Positions 53,999-64,000 of a stretch of 64,000 nt of DNA are shown one piece after another. Positions within the stretch are counted from its first letter, which is position 1. The number at the start of each line of letters is the position of its first letter. Source of the DNA: Diphasiastrum complanatum (taxonomy: Eukaryota > Streptophyta > Lycopodiopsida > Lycopodiales > Lycopodiaceae). Under the pieces are notes generated by a model. It did not search any database. It was not told the origin of the DNA and saw only the letters and a list, made by a program, of their open reading frames with translations. The stretch lies in NCBI GenBank assembly GCA_029204225.1, contig CM055109.1:43091054-43155053 (forward strand). The letters are read 5' to 3'. The translations under genes were made by a program, and so were the position numbers.

Positions 53999-54742
53999 TA
54001 CCTAAGGTTACCATGCATTTTGATCTATCTAAGTGAAAAAAATTTCATCAATCTTGAGCTAGAAGTTGTCAAGGCCCATTTTTCTAGCTATCTTGTTCAA
54101 TCTTGGATCAAAAGAGATCAAAAGGACATTGATTGCGTCTGACCTAGTACTATATGAAATCAGGTGCTCAGACACGTGTGAGGAATATCCATTTTTAGTT
54201 TGGAAGTTCTCTCTCATGTTTGATCCATTTATCTTGTTTGATAGCTTGTTTTGAAGCTATTTTTGTCTAGTTTCTGATGCAATTAGTTTCATTCCATTTG
54301 GTTGAGCCAATCAAAAGTTATAAGCTTTTGAAGAGGGTAAGGTAGGGCACCTAGACCTGGATGGACACATTTGGTTTGGTCAAGAGATTTCTTGGTTGAT
54401 CCAAAATCACAGTTGTAAGCTTGCCAATCTCATCTATATGTGATCTAGGCACTGTTTTGAGATCTTAGCCATTTTGTTTCATGCAATATCATTGTATTTG
54501 AGTCAAATTTGGTTTCTTAGAGTACTTCACACGTGCTAAGAGTGTTTGATCCTAATTTTGCCTATACTCCATCATTTGATGTGAAATAGATCTTGTGTTA
54601 GAGAGATTTGTGTAGCTAGTAAGAATCAATTCACAAATAGTTGCAAGATCTTTCATAGGAGGAGATAGTACTCTATTATTGGATCCTATTGAGAGTGTGT
54701 AGCAACATTTATTGTTCATCATTTGAGTTTTCTTCACTTCAA
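53999..54742 (+). other. Untranslated leader of C
   Basis: Gene-free, about 740 bp, homologous in reverse to the leaders of A and B. Confidence 0.7.
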
Positions 54743-54975
54743 ATGTCTTCAATGGGTTCATTTTTGTTGGAACCAAGTCAAAGATTGACCACTTCAAACT
54801 AGTCAATTTGGAAAATGAGGATGGAGTCCATATTGATCCTTCAAGACGTGATGGACATAGTTCTTGGCCTTGAAGAAGAACCACAAGTTCTTCAAGAGGT
54901 TCAAAAATACAAAAAGAGAGCTAGGATGGCTCTCCACTACATTAAGATGAATGTCTCTAATGAGATATTGAGGGA
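54743..54975 (+). pseudogene. Cop1 gag N-terminus (C)
   Basis: MSSMGSFLLEPSQRLTTSN with a stop (TAG near 54800), then WKMRMESILILQDVMDIVLG and ALHYIKMNVSNEILRE. Sequence identity with Cop1 ends just after GAGGGAGA at about 54977, where a different copia lineage begins. Confidence 0.9.
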
Positions 54976-57123
54976 GACCTTACTCTTGATGGGGATGGTT
55001 TGGATGTTCAAAATACAAATGATGATGCTTTTGTGATGTCTTCATGTATGCTTGCTAATGATGGCGATCTAGATCCTTGGTGGATTGATAGTGGAGCAAG
55101 TTCACACATGACTTTTCACAAACAATACTTCACTTCTTTCTTGCATATGGAGATGACAAGAGGGTGATCTACACGACCAATGATGGTGAGTGTGCAATCA
55201 AAGGAATTGGCACAATTCCTATTTCTCTCTCTATAGATAGGAATGTTCATTTGGAGGATGTCTTGTTTATTCCATCTATTACCAAGAATTTGCTTAGTGT
55301 GAGTCAAATGCTAAGTAAAGGCCTCATGGTTGAGTTTGATGGAGATGCTTGTATGATAAAAAAGAAGGATGTCTTGATTGGAAAAGGTAAAAGACAAGGG
55401 AAGTTGTTCAAACTAGATGCTTGTGTTATTGCTAACCAAGTTGGATGTGTTGCAAGGGAGCAAATACCTATTCAAGAGGTTTGGCATAAAAGGATGGGAC
55501 ACCTCAACTTCAAGTCATTGGAGGTAATGGCTAGAAAGAAGATTGCGTTAGGTCTTCCAAGTTTCTTAAGTGGCATCAAACCTGTTTGTGAGTCTTGTGC
55601 TTTGTCTAAGTCACACAGACTACCTTATACTAGATCTATAAAGCCTTTTCAACTTGTACATTTGGATATTCATGGATTTACTACAATTAGCAATAGTGGA
55701 GCTAAGATGTATGTAACATTCATTGACGATTTTAGTAGATTTTGTTGGATCTATCTACTAAAGAGCAATGATGAAGTGTATGATGTCTTTATCAAGTTCA
55801 AGAATGCAAGGGAGAACCAATTTTCCACAAAGATCAAGTGCTTAAGGAGTGACAATGGTGGTGAGTACATATCTACCAAGTTCAAGGCCTTTTGTGATGA
55901 TCATGGGATCAAGAGGGAGTATACAACATCAAGGACCCCACAACAAAATGGAGTGGGTGACAGAAAGAATAGGACTTTATGTGAAAGTGCTAAAGACATG
56001 AGGTTAAGTGCTAATCTTGATAAACCATTTTGGGATCAAGCTTTGTTGTGTGCCAATTTCTTGTGCAATAGGTGGTCGAGTGCTATTTTGAATGGAAGGA
56101 CACCTTTTGAGATGCTATTCAAGAGGAGGCTGAGTGTCAACTTTCTAAGAACCTTTGGATGCACATGCTATGTCAACATTACTCTTGATGATAGAACCAA
56201 GGAGGATCCATCTTCAAGAAGAGGTATTTTTGTTGGATATAGTGAGGTGAGTAAAGCCTACAAGGTCTACATTCCTTCTACTAACAAAGTGATTGCTGGT
56301 AGAGATGTCATCTTTGATGAGGGGAACATTCCAAAAGTGTCTTCAAGCATGATTGATAAAGTGTGGATAGATCTAACATTCTTGATATTGATGTAAAGGA
56401 TCCTACTTTAGATGGTGATGATGATGGACCTTCATCAAGTCAAAAGCCAAAGGCAATATCAAGGGAAAGACAAGTACCTTCAAGGCTCACATATAATGAA
56501 AAGAGTAAGCAAGTAGTTTCTGAAAATTATGTTGCTCTCCTAACCTCTTTTGATGAACCTACAAGTGTAGATGAAGCAAGGAAAGAATAGGAGTGGATCC
56601 AAGCAATGGAACTTGAGTATCAAGCTCTTATGAAGGATGGAACATGGAGATTGGTGGAGTTGCCTAAGGACAAGAAAGCTATTGGATGCAAATGGATCTT
56701 CGAGGTGAAGAAAAACCAAGATGGATCTATCAACAAGTACAAGGCAAGGCTAGTGGCAAAATGATATGCTCAACAACAAGGGATTGACTATGATGAGACC
56801 TTTGCACCCCTGGCAAATATGGTAAGCATTCGAGTCATCATCTCACTTGCTACACTTTACACATGGGATCTATGGCAAATGGACATTACAAATGCATTCT
56901 TGAATGGTGATCTTGAGGAGGAAGTGTACATGGAACAACCCGAGAGCTACATTTAATCAACAAAGCCAAATCATGTGTGTCTACTACAAAAGAGTTTTTA
57001 TGGCCTTAAGCAAGCACCAAGGAGTTGGTATGATAAGCTTAACACTTTTTTACTCTCTCAAGGCTTTGTTATGTATGAGTATGATCATTCACTTTATTAT
57101 AGGTCTTCTGAAAATGATATTAC
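54976..57123 (+). pseudogene. Cop4 protease, integrase and RT (R)
   Basis: Protease DPWWIDSGASSHMTFHKQYF, a frameshift near 55140, then a 410-codon open frame: LFIPSITKNLLSVSQML, zinc domain VWHKRMGHLNF...CESCALSKSH, core VHLDIHGF, YVTFIDDFSRFCWIYLL, LRSDNGGEY and NGVGDRKNR, where the usual catalytic Glu is Asp, then FVGYSEVSKAYKVY. RT follows in broken frames: CKWIFEVKKNQDGS, MDITNAFLNGDLEEEVYMEQPE, GLKQAPRSWYDKLN. It is interrupted at 57123 by D. Confidence 0.9.
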
Positions 57124-57844
57124 TATCGTGAACGAGTTTTGTATCGCAAACAAATTTGTTTCTTTTGAATTTTCTTAATGCGAAAGCTTTCAGGGTCCTA
57201 GACATGCGACTACAGATCATAAAACAGAAATCATTCTAGCAATCAAGATAGCGGAAGACAAGGAGATGTACAAGATAGAGCAACTATATTATCAGTTTGA
57301 TTTTTAGAGCGAGATGATCAGTGTCTCGCTCGTTGGCAATGGCCTAACACTCTACTCTTTCGTTGTGTTCTACTCGTTGGTAGACTTTCATCCACAACTA
57401 TTTCATTTCTATTGTTTTCTTTTTCTGCTCTACTCACACACACTCTCAGTGTGTTCTGTTGATCCAGAAAGAATGCTTTATATCTCCACTATGTGGAGTT
57501 TACAAGATAACTAAACAGAGAATTACGAGAGTAGTTAACACTAATCAACTAGTTAGTTACTCTCTGTTATTGCTAATTGTTTCAGCTGAGCATGGAGTTT
57601 AAGTCTCCATCCCCATTGAGCTGCCAGTTGGCAGCACAAAAGGCTTTCTTTCATTTTCTTTTTTTGTCGTGTCATGTCTTTTGGTCCTAGAGGCATGTTT
57701 GACTTTCGCGAATCATTCGACCTTCAAGTTTTGCTTTGTTTCGTGTGTTAGAGTTTTTGAGGTACGTTGACTTTTACGAATTGTTCGCCATTCAACTTTC
57801 GTTTTGTGTCGCGAAAAAGTTGTAGGAGTTCACCATTTCTGGCA
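57124..57844 (-). repeat. 3' LTR of D (721 bp)
   Basis: TATCGTGAACGAG to TTCTGGCA. The first dinucleotide has decayed from TG, judging by the other copy (TGTCACGAACG). It has repeated GACTTTCGCGAATCATTCGAC-like motifs near 57705 and 57770. Confidence 0.88.
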
Positions 57845-57849
57845 CTCCC

Positions 57850-58990
57850 TCTTGAAACTTGCGGCTTTGCATGTTTAATCCAATTGTCTTTCTTTGCTTT
57901 GTGAAGAGTGGCTTGTCGAACGACTTTGTGAGCAAATCTGCAATCATGTTTGTAGGTTAGTCCCATATTTTGGGTACCCTTCAGATATCGTAGGATTCAT
58001 TTTGCCATTTGCAAATGTGCCATACCAGGATTGGAAGAGAATTGGCTTAAAGCATAAACAGAGAAAGCTAGATCAGGTCTGGTACAAATTGTAAGGTACA
58101 TCAGACTACTAATTAGATTTTGGTAGGTTATACCTTCCATCTTCTGTTTTTCTTCTTCTATTTTCGGGCAATCCTGCTTCGTCAGCTTGGCTCCAGCTAT
58201 CATTGTTGTGGCCTTTTCTTTGCAGTCCATCATGTGATACTAGTTTAACACTTTTCTGGCATATTCAAACTGACCCAAGTACATTTCGTCTTTTATTCGA
58301 TCTCTTCTAATCTCCGGCCCGAGGCATTTTGTTGCTTCTCCTAGATCTGTGATTTCATAATTTTCAGAAATCTGACTCTTCGTGTCTTTGATCAGCATCA
58401 AGGAATTTCCTATCATAAGGGAATCATTCACAAAAATAGTCAGTATCACAAAATCTTTTCCTACTCTTTTTATGTAGACATTATAGTCTGATTGTGTAGG
58501 ATTGAAGTCTAGAGACTTCAAAAGACTGTCGAGCTTCTTGTACCAAGCTCGTGATGTCTGCTTTAGACCATAAATGCATCTCTGCAACTGACAGACATAT
58601 TGTCGATTGTCAGGATTTTCAAATCCTTCAGGCTGCTTCATGAAGGTTTCTTTCTCTAGATCTTTGTGGAGAAAGGCTGTCTTCACATCAATCTGGTGAA
58701 TTTTCAGATTGTGTTGTGTAGCGTATGCAAGAAGCAGTCATATGAATTGTCATCTTGACCATCATGAATATGTGTCGAAATAATCAACACCATATCTTTG
58801 TGTGTAGACCTCCGCGACAAGCCTTGCTTTGTAATGACCAACAGTGCCATCTGATTTCATTTTCTTCTTGTATACCCAGTTGTAGTCGACAATCTTTTTG
58901 TTTTTTGGTAGTGGCTCTAGTGTCCATGCCTTGTTTTGCCTCATCGACTCGATCTCCTCTGACATTGCCTACTTCCAAAATTCTCCCTCT
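57850..58990 (-). pseudogene. Cop3 RT and truncated RNase H (D)
   Basis: From 58990 leftward: EIESMRQNKAWTLEPLP, YNWVYKKKMKSDG, IDVKTAFLHKDLEKETFMKQPEGFE, GLKQTSRAWYKKLD, and the catalytic motif as IFVNDSLM (second Asp position lost). Then SSLMYLTICTRPDLAFSVYAL and LQMAK*ILRYLKGTQNMGLTYK. Here most of RNase H is deleted, jumping straight to the C-terminal DLLTKSFDKPLFTK near 57930. Inactive. Confidence 0.9.
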
Positions 58991-59225
58991 GGACTCTGAA
59001 CAGCTTCTTGATATGTTGTTGGCTCTTAAGTAAAGGTATAGTACTCAAATTGCGTATCTTCGCTCAACTGAAAATTGTCAACGTATCAATCTGGAGGTCT
59101 TCTTTTTCTTGTTGACCTTCTGGATTGGTTTCGTCATTGTTCGAACATTTCTTATTCGTGGGGTTGATCTTTTGCTTCCTACTACTCTGGAGTCTATGGC
59201 TCAACATTCTGATTTGATGTATGTC

Positions 59226-60300
59226 CTAGATTTCCTTCTTGAATTGGTAGCAGTTGAAGATCTCATGGCCTTTTTCATCTTTTAGTCCAGGGAATGTGGA
59301 CTCATCAAACTTCACATCTCTACTCAAAACAACCTTCTTCATGGTTGGATTGTAGAGTCTGTATACTTGTGATCTGTTTGAGTACCCGACCATGATTGTT
59401 TGCTTTGATTTATCATCGAACTTGCTTTTTTTTTCTTTTGGAATGTGCTTGTATGCTGCACATTCAAACACACATACGTATGATAGATCAAGCTTTCTAC
59501 CTATCCACATTTCGTACGGTGTCTTGTTTTCCAGTGCTATCATTATTGATCTGTTCTGTAGGTGTATTGCTGCAGCTATTGCCTCAGCCCAGAATTGACT
59601 TGGCAATCAAGCCTGTGCCATCATGCATCTCGCTCCTTCGACTAGCATCATGTTTATTCTTTCTACGGCACCATTATATTCTAGTGTATACACAGGAGTG
59701 AACTGATGCTCTATCCCCTGTTCTTGGTAAAATTTTGAGAATTCTTTGCTCTTGTACACACCTCCATTATCAGATCTGATGATCTGAATCTTCTTTGAAG
59801 TGTGTCATTTTGCAAATGCCACGAACTTCTTGAATAATCATCTATGAACATCAAAAAATACCTCGATCTTGAAAGCGAATCCATTTTCATTGGTCCACAG
59901 ACATCTGAGTGGACGAGCTCAAAAACTTCTTTGGCTCTTCTTCCTTCATATGTGAATGGATTCCGATGTCGTTTGTCTTTCTGACAGGCTTCACAAAACT
60001 TAGTATCGGGTCTTGATATCTTTAGACCTGTGACTATGTCTTTCTTGCACATGTCATATAGGCTCCTCATGTTCAGATGATACATTCTTCTGTGCCAGTT
60101 CTAATATTCATTTTTTGATGCAATTAATATGCTATCAAAATTGCTGATTATCTTGGCTTGGTAGAGATTTCCTTCTCTACATCCAACCGTCAACAATTTG
60201 TTTGTTGTTTTCTCGATCATGCGGCATGTATTGTCATCGAATTCCAAGATCTGCCATCTTGGAGACTGATAGTAGATGTTTTCTCAGTGAAGGCATGTAG
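59226..60300 (-). pseudogene. Cop3 integrase (D)
   Basis: From about 60300 leftward: NKLLTVGCREGNLYQAK-like segment, MYHLNMRSLYDMCKKDIV...CEACQKDKRH, ELVHSDVCGPMKMDS, FLMFIDDYSR, IIRSDNGGVY-like block, FWAEAIAAAIHLQNRSIMIALENKTPYEMWIG, CAAYKHIPKEKKSKFDDKSKQTIMVGYS, NPTMKKVVLSRDVKFDE. Frameshifts at about 59840 and 59600 break the core. Confidence 0.88.
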
Positions 60301-60336
60301 AGTGCTCTGAGGCAGCTCTGCTTGACCTGACAGTGT

Positions 60337-61404
60337 TCATAGCTGTAGAGTCCCGATGCCCTTGACATCGTGTCTGCTCCCATCACCTAGAATCACTGCT
60401 TTGTTATTTTTGAGTTCTTTGAAGTCGATCAATATTTTTTTGTTGCAGGTGATGTGTGATATTGCTCCTGAATCAATGACTACATCGTAGTGTTGTTCAG
60501 TGTAGCTCATTGAAGCTTCATCAAGTATTGTGAAGGCTTCATCACCTTTATATGTATCTTTGGATGACTCTGCAACATTTGCTTTCTCAGTATTGTTATT
60601 TCTTTTTGGGTTGAATATGCAATCGTATGCAGCGTGCCCCTTCTTCTTGCAGTGCATGCAAGGTATTGTTTGATTGAATCAGTATTTGTTGGCTGTATGG
60701 TCTGGTTTGTGACAATGATCATAGGAAGAAGATTGTTGATTTGAGGACTTTGTCTTGTCGAATCTGAGTTTGTTCTTGTTCTTCTTCTTTCCCTTTGTGA
60801 AGAGAGCTTTCTCTTGATCACTGCTTCCTTCTCCTTTGTCTCTAATCAGTCTCTCATCAGCAACAAGACTGATTGCTTTGTCGAATGTCATATCTGGTAG
60901 ACTCAGTATGAGCATTCTCAACGGTTGATAGGACGTAGGTAGAGACTTCATGAACTACATCAGTTGTTGTGGTGCTGGGACCTAGTGCTCCTGTCTTGAT
61001 GTAGTGAGTTGAGTGAAGATCATTCTGATATTCTCAACGTGCTGGTCTAACTAGTTGTCATCCCATCGTATGGATTGCAGCTAATTGTGAAGATGCATCA
61101 CTGAAGCTACAGTCCTCACTTCGTACTGTTCTAATCTTTCCCATGCTGCATGGCTGCTTTCACAGTCTTCAATCTACATGAGTAGATCTTTGTTGATGGA
61201 CGAAATGATGATCGCCATTGCACACTCATCCTTTCTGATCCATTCAGCTCTCCTCGGGTCTCTCTCTGGAGGCTACACCTTTGAAAGCTCGGTCATCGAC
61301 CAAATGCCTTCGTCCTTCAGAAGTGTTTTGATTTTGAATTTCCATATCTTGTAGTTTGCGCCGTCAACACTGACTGCTACTCTTGTTTGGATCATTGTAG
61401 CCAT
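60337..61404 (-). pseudogene. Cop3 gag and protease (D)
   Basis: Start at 61404 (MATMIQTRVAVSVDGANYKIWKFKI). Gag continues with ERDPRRAEWIRKDECAMAI and MKSLPTSYQPLRMLILSLPDMTFDKAISLVADERL, a Lys/Asn-rich region, a first knuckle with lost cysteines (YDHCHKPDHTANKY), a second intact knuckle CMHCKKKGHAAYDC, and protease VIDSGAISHITCNKKILIDF. Several stops. Confidence 0.9.
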
Positions 61405-61455
61405 ATTGTGTTGCCTAAAAAATCACTACGCAAATATCAGTAGTGATAACCTGTA

Positions 61456-61468
61456 GTCTCTCATACCA
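61456..61468 (-). other. PBS of D, variant
   Basis: TGGTATGAGAGAC on the minus strand: two mismatches to the usual TGGTATCAGAGCC, beside the LTR end at 61469. Confidence 0.8.
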
Positions 61469-62176
61469 TGTCACGAACGAATTTGTTTCTTTTTAATTAT
61501 TTTAATGCAAAAGCTTGCAGGGTCTTAGACATTCGACTACAGATCACAGAATAGAAATCATTCTAGCAATCAAGACAGTGAAAGACAAGGATATACACAA
61601 GATAGAGCAACTGTATTATCAGTTTGATTTTTTGAGCGAGATGATCAGTGTCTCGCTAGTTGGCGACGGCCTGACACTCTGCTCTTTCGCTGTGTTCTGC
61701 TCGTTGGTAGACTTTCATCCACAGTTATTTCATTTCTATTCTTTTCTTTTTCTGCTCTACTCATGCACACTCTCAATATGTTCTGTTGATCTAGAAAAAT
61801 TGTTTTATATCTCCACTGTGTGAAGTTTACAAGATAGCTAAATAGTGAATTATGAGAGTAGTTAACGCTAATCAACTAGTTAGTTACTTATTGTTATTGC
61901 TAATTGTTTCAGCTGAGCGTGAAGTTTAAGGCTCCATGCCCGTTGAGTTGCCAGTTAGCAGTGCGAAAGATTTTCTTTTGTTTTCTTTTCGTTTCATGTC
62001 GTGTCATGTCTTTTGGTCTTGGAGGCATGTTTGACTTTCGCGAATCATTTGACCTTCGAGTTTCACTTCGCTTCGTGTTTTAGGGTTTTTGAGGTACGTT
62101 GACTTTCGCGAATTGTTTGTCGTTTGACTTTCGCTTCGCGTTGCCGCAAACTTGCAAAAGTTCACTTTTTTTGACA
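61469..62176 (-). repeat. 5' LTR of D (708 bp)
   Basis: TGTCACGAACGAATTTG to TTTTTGACA, homologous to 57124-57844 with small length differences, which suggests D is not very recent. Confidence 0.9.
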
Positions 62177-62640
62177 GTTACCATCTTGTTGAATGATATC
62201 ATCTTGAGTGGTGGAGACAATCAAGATGTGGAGGATATCAAGAGTGCTCTTAATAATGAGTTTGAGGTGCATGATCTTGGTAACTTGCATTACATTTTGG
62301 AAATAGAAGTCATTAGATCTTCTCAATGTACTTTCATTTGTCAAGAGAAGTATGCTAATTCTATTCTAGAAAGATTTCATATGGTAGATGCAAAAGCGAG
62401 TGATACACCAATGGAGTCTCATGTAAAGCTAAATATAAGAGGTAGTGAAAGATCCTTCAAGGACATTACTCTCTATAGAAAACTTAAACTAGACCATATC
62501 TAAGCTATTGTATTGGAAGATTAGGTCAATTCATGCAAGATCCTAGTGAGAAACATTGGAAGCTAGGAAAGCGAGTTTTGAGGTACATCATTGGAACTCG
62601 AGATTTTGGCATATTGTATGAGGAATCTGAAGCAGCAAAT
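62177..62640 (+). pseudogene. Cop4 RT end and RNase H start (R, continued)
   Basis: VTILLNDIILSGGDNQDVEDIKSALNNEFEVHDLGNLHYIL, ECTFICQEKYANSILERF and DTPMESHVKLN, then a deletion to GRLGQFMQDPSEKHWKLGKRVLRYIIGTRDFGILYEESE. The YVDD motif reads LLND. Sequence switches near 62640 to the tail of G. Confidence 0.88.
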
Positions 62641-62846
62641 TGTTTTTGGCCACAAAGCTATGATAGCTTTAGAGCTCAAGGCAAAAAAGAAACAAGGGAG
62701 CTGCGTGGTCACGAACAGAAAAGTTGCGAGGACCAAATACATGAAGACGACGGTCAAACAAACACGAACACGAAGATAAAAGGTTCGTGGACCCAAGGCG
62801 ACCTAATGACAAAGCCAAAGGCACAAGAAGACACGAAGATCCAATG
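62641..62846 (+). pseudogene. Cop7 RNase H C-terminal remnant (G family)
   Basis: Broken frames give VARTKYMKTT and DLMTKPKAQED, resembling the end of copia RNase H (ADLMTKPL). It lies directly upstream of the LTR at 62919, as a 3' internal end should, with a purine-rich run CTGGAGAT just before the LTR. Confidence 0.55.
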
Positions 62847-62918
62847 ATGGTGGATCTCCACATGTGAAAGGACAGATGAGATCGTGGAAGTACCAGGAGG
62901 ACGTCATCCTCTGGAGAT

Positions 62919-63542
62919 TGACAAGATACCGTTAGGACATGCCTAATCAACTATTCTTGTAATCTTTTGATTTGCTAATCGTGTCCTCCTCTCTATATAC
63001 ATGTAGATCCTGATTATTAATAATGCAGTTGTAGTAGATTTGCAATATATCAATGTAAGCTGAGCACTATGTAGTCAGCAAGCTAAGGTTCAAGAAGTCT
63101 TCTGGTAAGCACGACAAATTTTGAATCGCGAAAAACAGAGTTTCTTTCGCACCAACGCGCTGTGGGGTCTGTCACAACAACGCTTAAGGAATTCTCTGAT
63201 AATGCAGTAGATGTTTTTTTCTGAAGAGTTTCTTGTCTTGAACATGATCGAATGCCTAATTGTCTGATAGTTGTATGTTTGTAATCAGCTGGTTTCAATC
63301 TTATTCCGCACACTGGTTTTACCTTGTCGAATGCATAAGTAAATTCTACGTCGGTCAACAGTGTTTGTCCTCACTTTGGAGGACTGTAGATCATGTCACA
63401 GAGGGTAGTAGACCCAAGGACAGAATAAAATTCCCTTTGGGTTTGTTTCTGTGAGAATCTCAACAACGAGTATCAAAGGACGAAACAATTTGTGTCTAGA
63501 TACCCACTGCACCCTTTTTGCGAAAGGAGATTTCTCCCATCA
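62919..63542 (+). repeat. LTR of G (Cop7, 624 bp)
   Basis: TGACAAGATACCGTTAGGACATGCC start (GGGACATGCC-like starts are common in copia LTRs) and TTTCTCCCATCA end, with a PBS one base later. TATATACATG near 62993 may be the TATA box. It has internal-type sequence on both sides (RNase H tail on the left, PBS and coding on the right). Confidence 0.75.
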
Positions 63543-63543
63543 G

Positions 63544-63556
63544 TGGTATCAGAGCC
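63544..63556 (+). other. PBS of G (initiator-Met tRNA)
   Basis: TGGTATCAGAGCC one base after the LTR end. Confidence 0.9.
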
Positions 63557-63652
63557 ACGACATGCTCATATCCGAGACCTGATATAGATAAAAATCTATC
63601 AGATTCAGGAGACAAGCATTCAGAACAAGAAACCAGAAAGAACAGCTAAACC

Positions 63653-64000
63653 ATGGCATCGATCAGCAGTATACAGTTGAAGATTTGCAAAATCCTCGAC
63701 TCAAAGATAGCATATGGGATGTGTGTGACGTTGTCAAACGAAACATGTAATGTCGTTGAAGCCAACACCAATATGTTGATCACACAAGGAAGACACAAAG
63801 GCAACCTGTATCATTTGAGAGTATGCCTACCAGCAGATCAAGCACATCAAGCCCATGATTCTGCAGATGTTCTATGGCACAGGCGACTATGCCACATGAA
63901 CTCAATGACATTGTATCAAGCAAGCCAACATGGAGCTATCACAGGGGTAAGCATCTTGGATGCAACTAGTTCGACCACTTGTGACGCGTGCATGAGAGAG
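63653..64000 (+). CDS. Cop7 internally deleted polyprotein, running off the window
   Basis: The first ATG after the PBS (MASISSIQLKICKI) opens a frame that stays open for 116 codons to the window edge. Residues 1-11 look like a gag start. From about residue 15 it reads ILDSKIAYGMCVTLSNETC and GRHKGNLYHLRV, the segment between protease and integrase, then the integrase zinc domain LWHRRLCHMNSMTLYQ...CDACM. Gag, zinc knuckle and protease are therefore missing without loss of frame. A defective but transcribable derivative is likely. The stop is not visible. Confidence 0.7.
   Translation, partial: MASISSIQLKICKILDSKIAYGMCVTLSNETCNVVEANTNMLITQGRHKGNLYHLRVCLPADQAHQAHDSADVLWHRRLCHMNSMTLYQASQHGAITGVSILDATSSTTCDACMRE

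Larger units (their letters stand above)
57124..62176 (-). mobile_element. D: complete Cop3 copia retrotransposon
   Basis: LTRs 57124-57844 and 61469-62176, PBS at 61456-61468, PPT beside 57845 (CAAGAGGGAG on the minus strand), and gag to RNase H on the minus strand. It is inserted in the RT gene of R: ...NDITI before and VTILLNDIILSGG after. The target duplication is ATTAC (57119-57123) versus GTTAC (62177-62181), 4 of 5 bases. Confidence 0.93.

Overview
This window is plant nuclear DNA made almost entirely of mobile elements. The evidence for a plant, probably a flowering plant, is: many Ty1/copia polyproteins whose primer-binding sites (PBS) match plant initiator-Met tRNA (TGGTATCAGAGCC); one PBS matching tRNA-Asp, as in Tat/Athila-type Ty3/gypsy elements; and a CACTA transposon with the typical plant terminus CACTACAAGAA. 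I see no convincing host gene, rRNA gene, tRNA gene or CRISPR array. Nearly every coding region is broken by stops, frameshifts or deletions, so most coding entries are called pseudogenes. Element and family labels below (Cop1 to Cop7, H, F, O and so on) are working names for this window only.

Layout. 1-1.2 kb: LTR-like remnants, a gypsy PBS and an unidentified Gly-rich reading frame. 1.2-11.2 kb: minus-strand Cop2 copia sequence arranged as internal region, single LTR, internal region, and split by H, a 4.2-kb plus-strand non-autonomous LTR element. 11.2-13.0 kb: gypsy fragment O (protease joined to integrase), cut by 13.0-18.9 kb Cop1 element A, whose 5' LTR holds a 649-bp foreign solo LTR. 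18.9-19.8 kb: an unidentified decayed coding region. 20.0-22.8 kb: P, a plus-strand Cop2 deletion derivative with a long open gag-protease frame. 22.8-29.5 kb: Cop3 fragment T, then Cop1 element J, whose 5' end is replaced by another gag lineage (Cop6). 29.5-34.9 kb: Cop2-like LTRs V and S in opposite orientations around Cop5 fragments L and M, a foldback element and MITE-like repeats. 34.9-40.6 kb: Cop2 element N, cut by a 2,178-bp CACTA element with a clean CTA target duplication. 40.6-43.5 kb: gypsy F, invaded by an LTR fragment and then by Cop3 element E at 43.5 kb. E is split by full-length Cop1 element B (45.3-52.3 kb) and ended by a Cop1 LTR (53.2 kb). That LTR leads into a Cop1/Cop4 chimera, itself split by complete Cop3 element D (57.1-62.2 kb). 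62.6-64.0 kb: Cop7 element G.

How it fits together. The nesting gives an order of events: F, then E, then B and C inside E, then D inside the C/R chimera. Full-length elements share gag, protease (DSGA), integrase (HHCC plus D,D,E), reverse transcriptase (YVDD) and RNase H, followed by a polypurine tract (PPT) and the 3' LTR. Points worth a second look are a five-unit CCAAT-box array at about 33-bp spacing in Cop1 LTRs, two gag recombination breakpoints about 11 bp apart in independent chimeras, G-box palindromes (CACACGTGTG) shared by otherwise unlike LTRs, a hairpin-forming foldback element, an LTR with a duplicated promoter block, and the long open frame of P.
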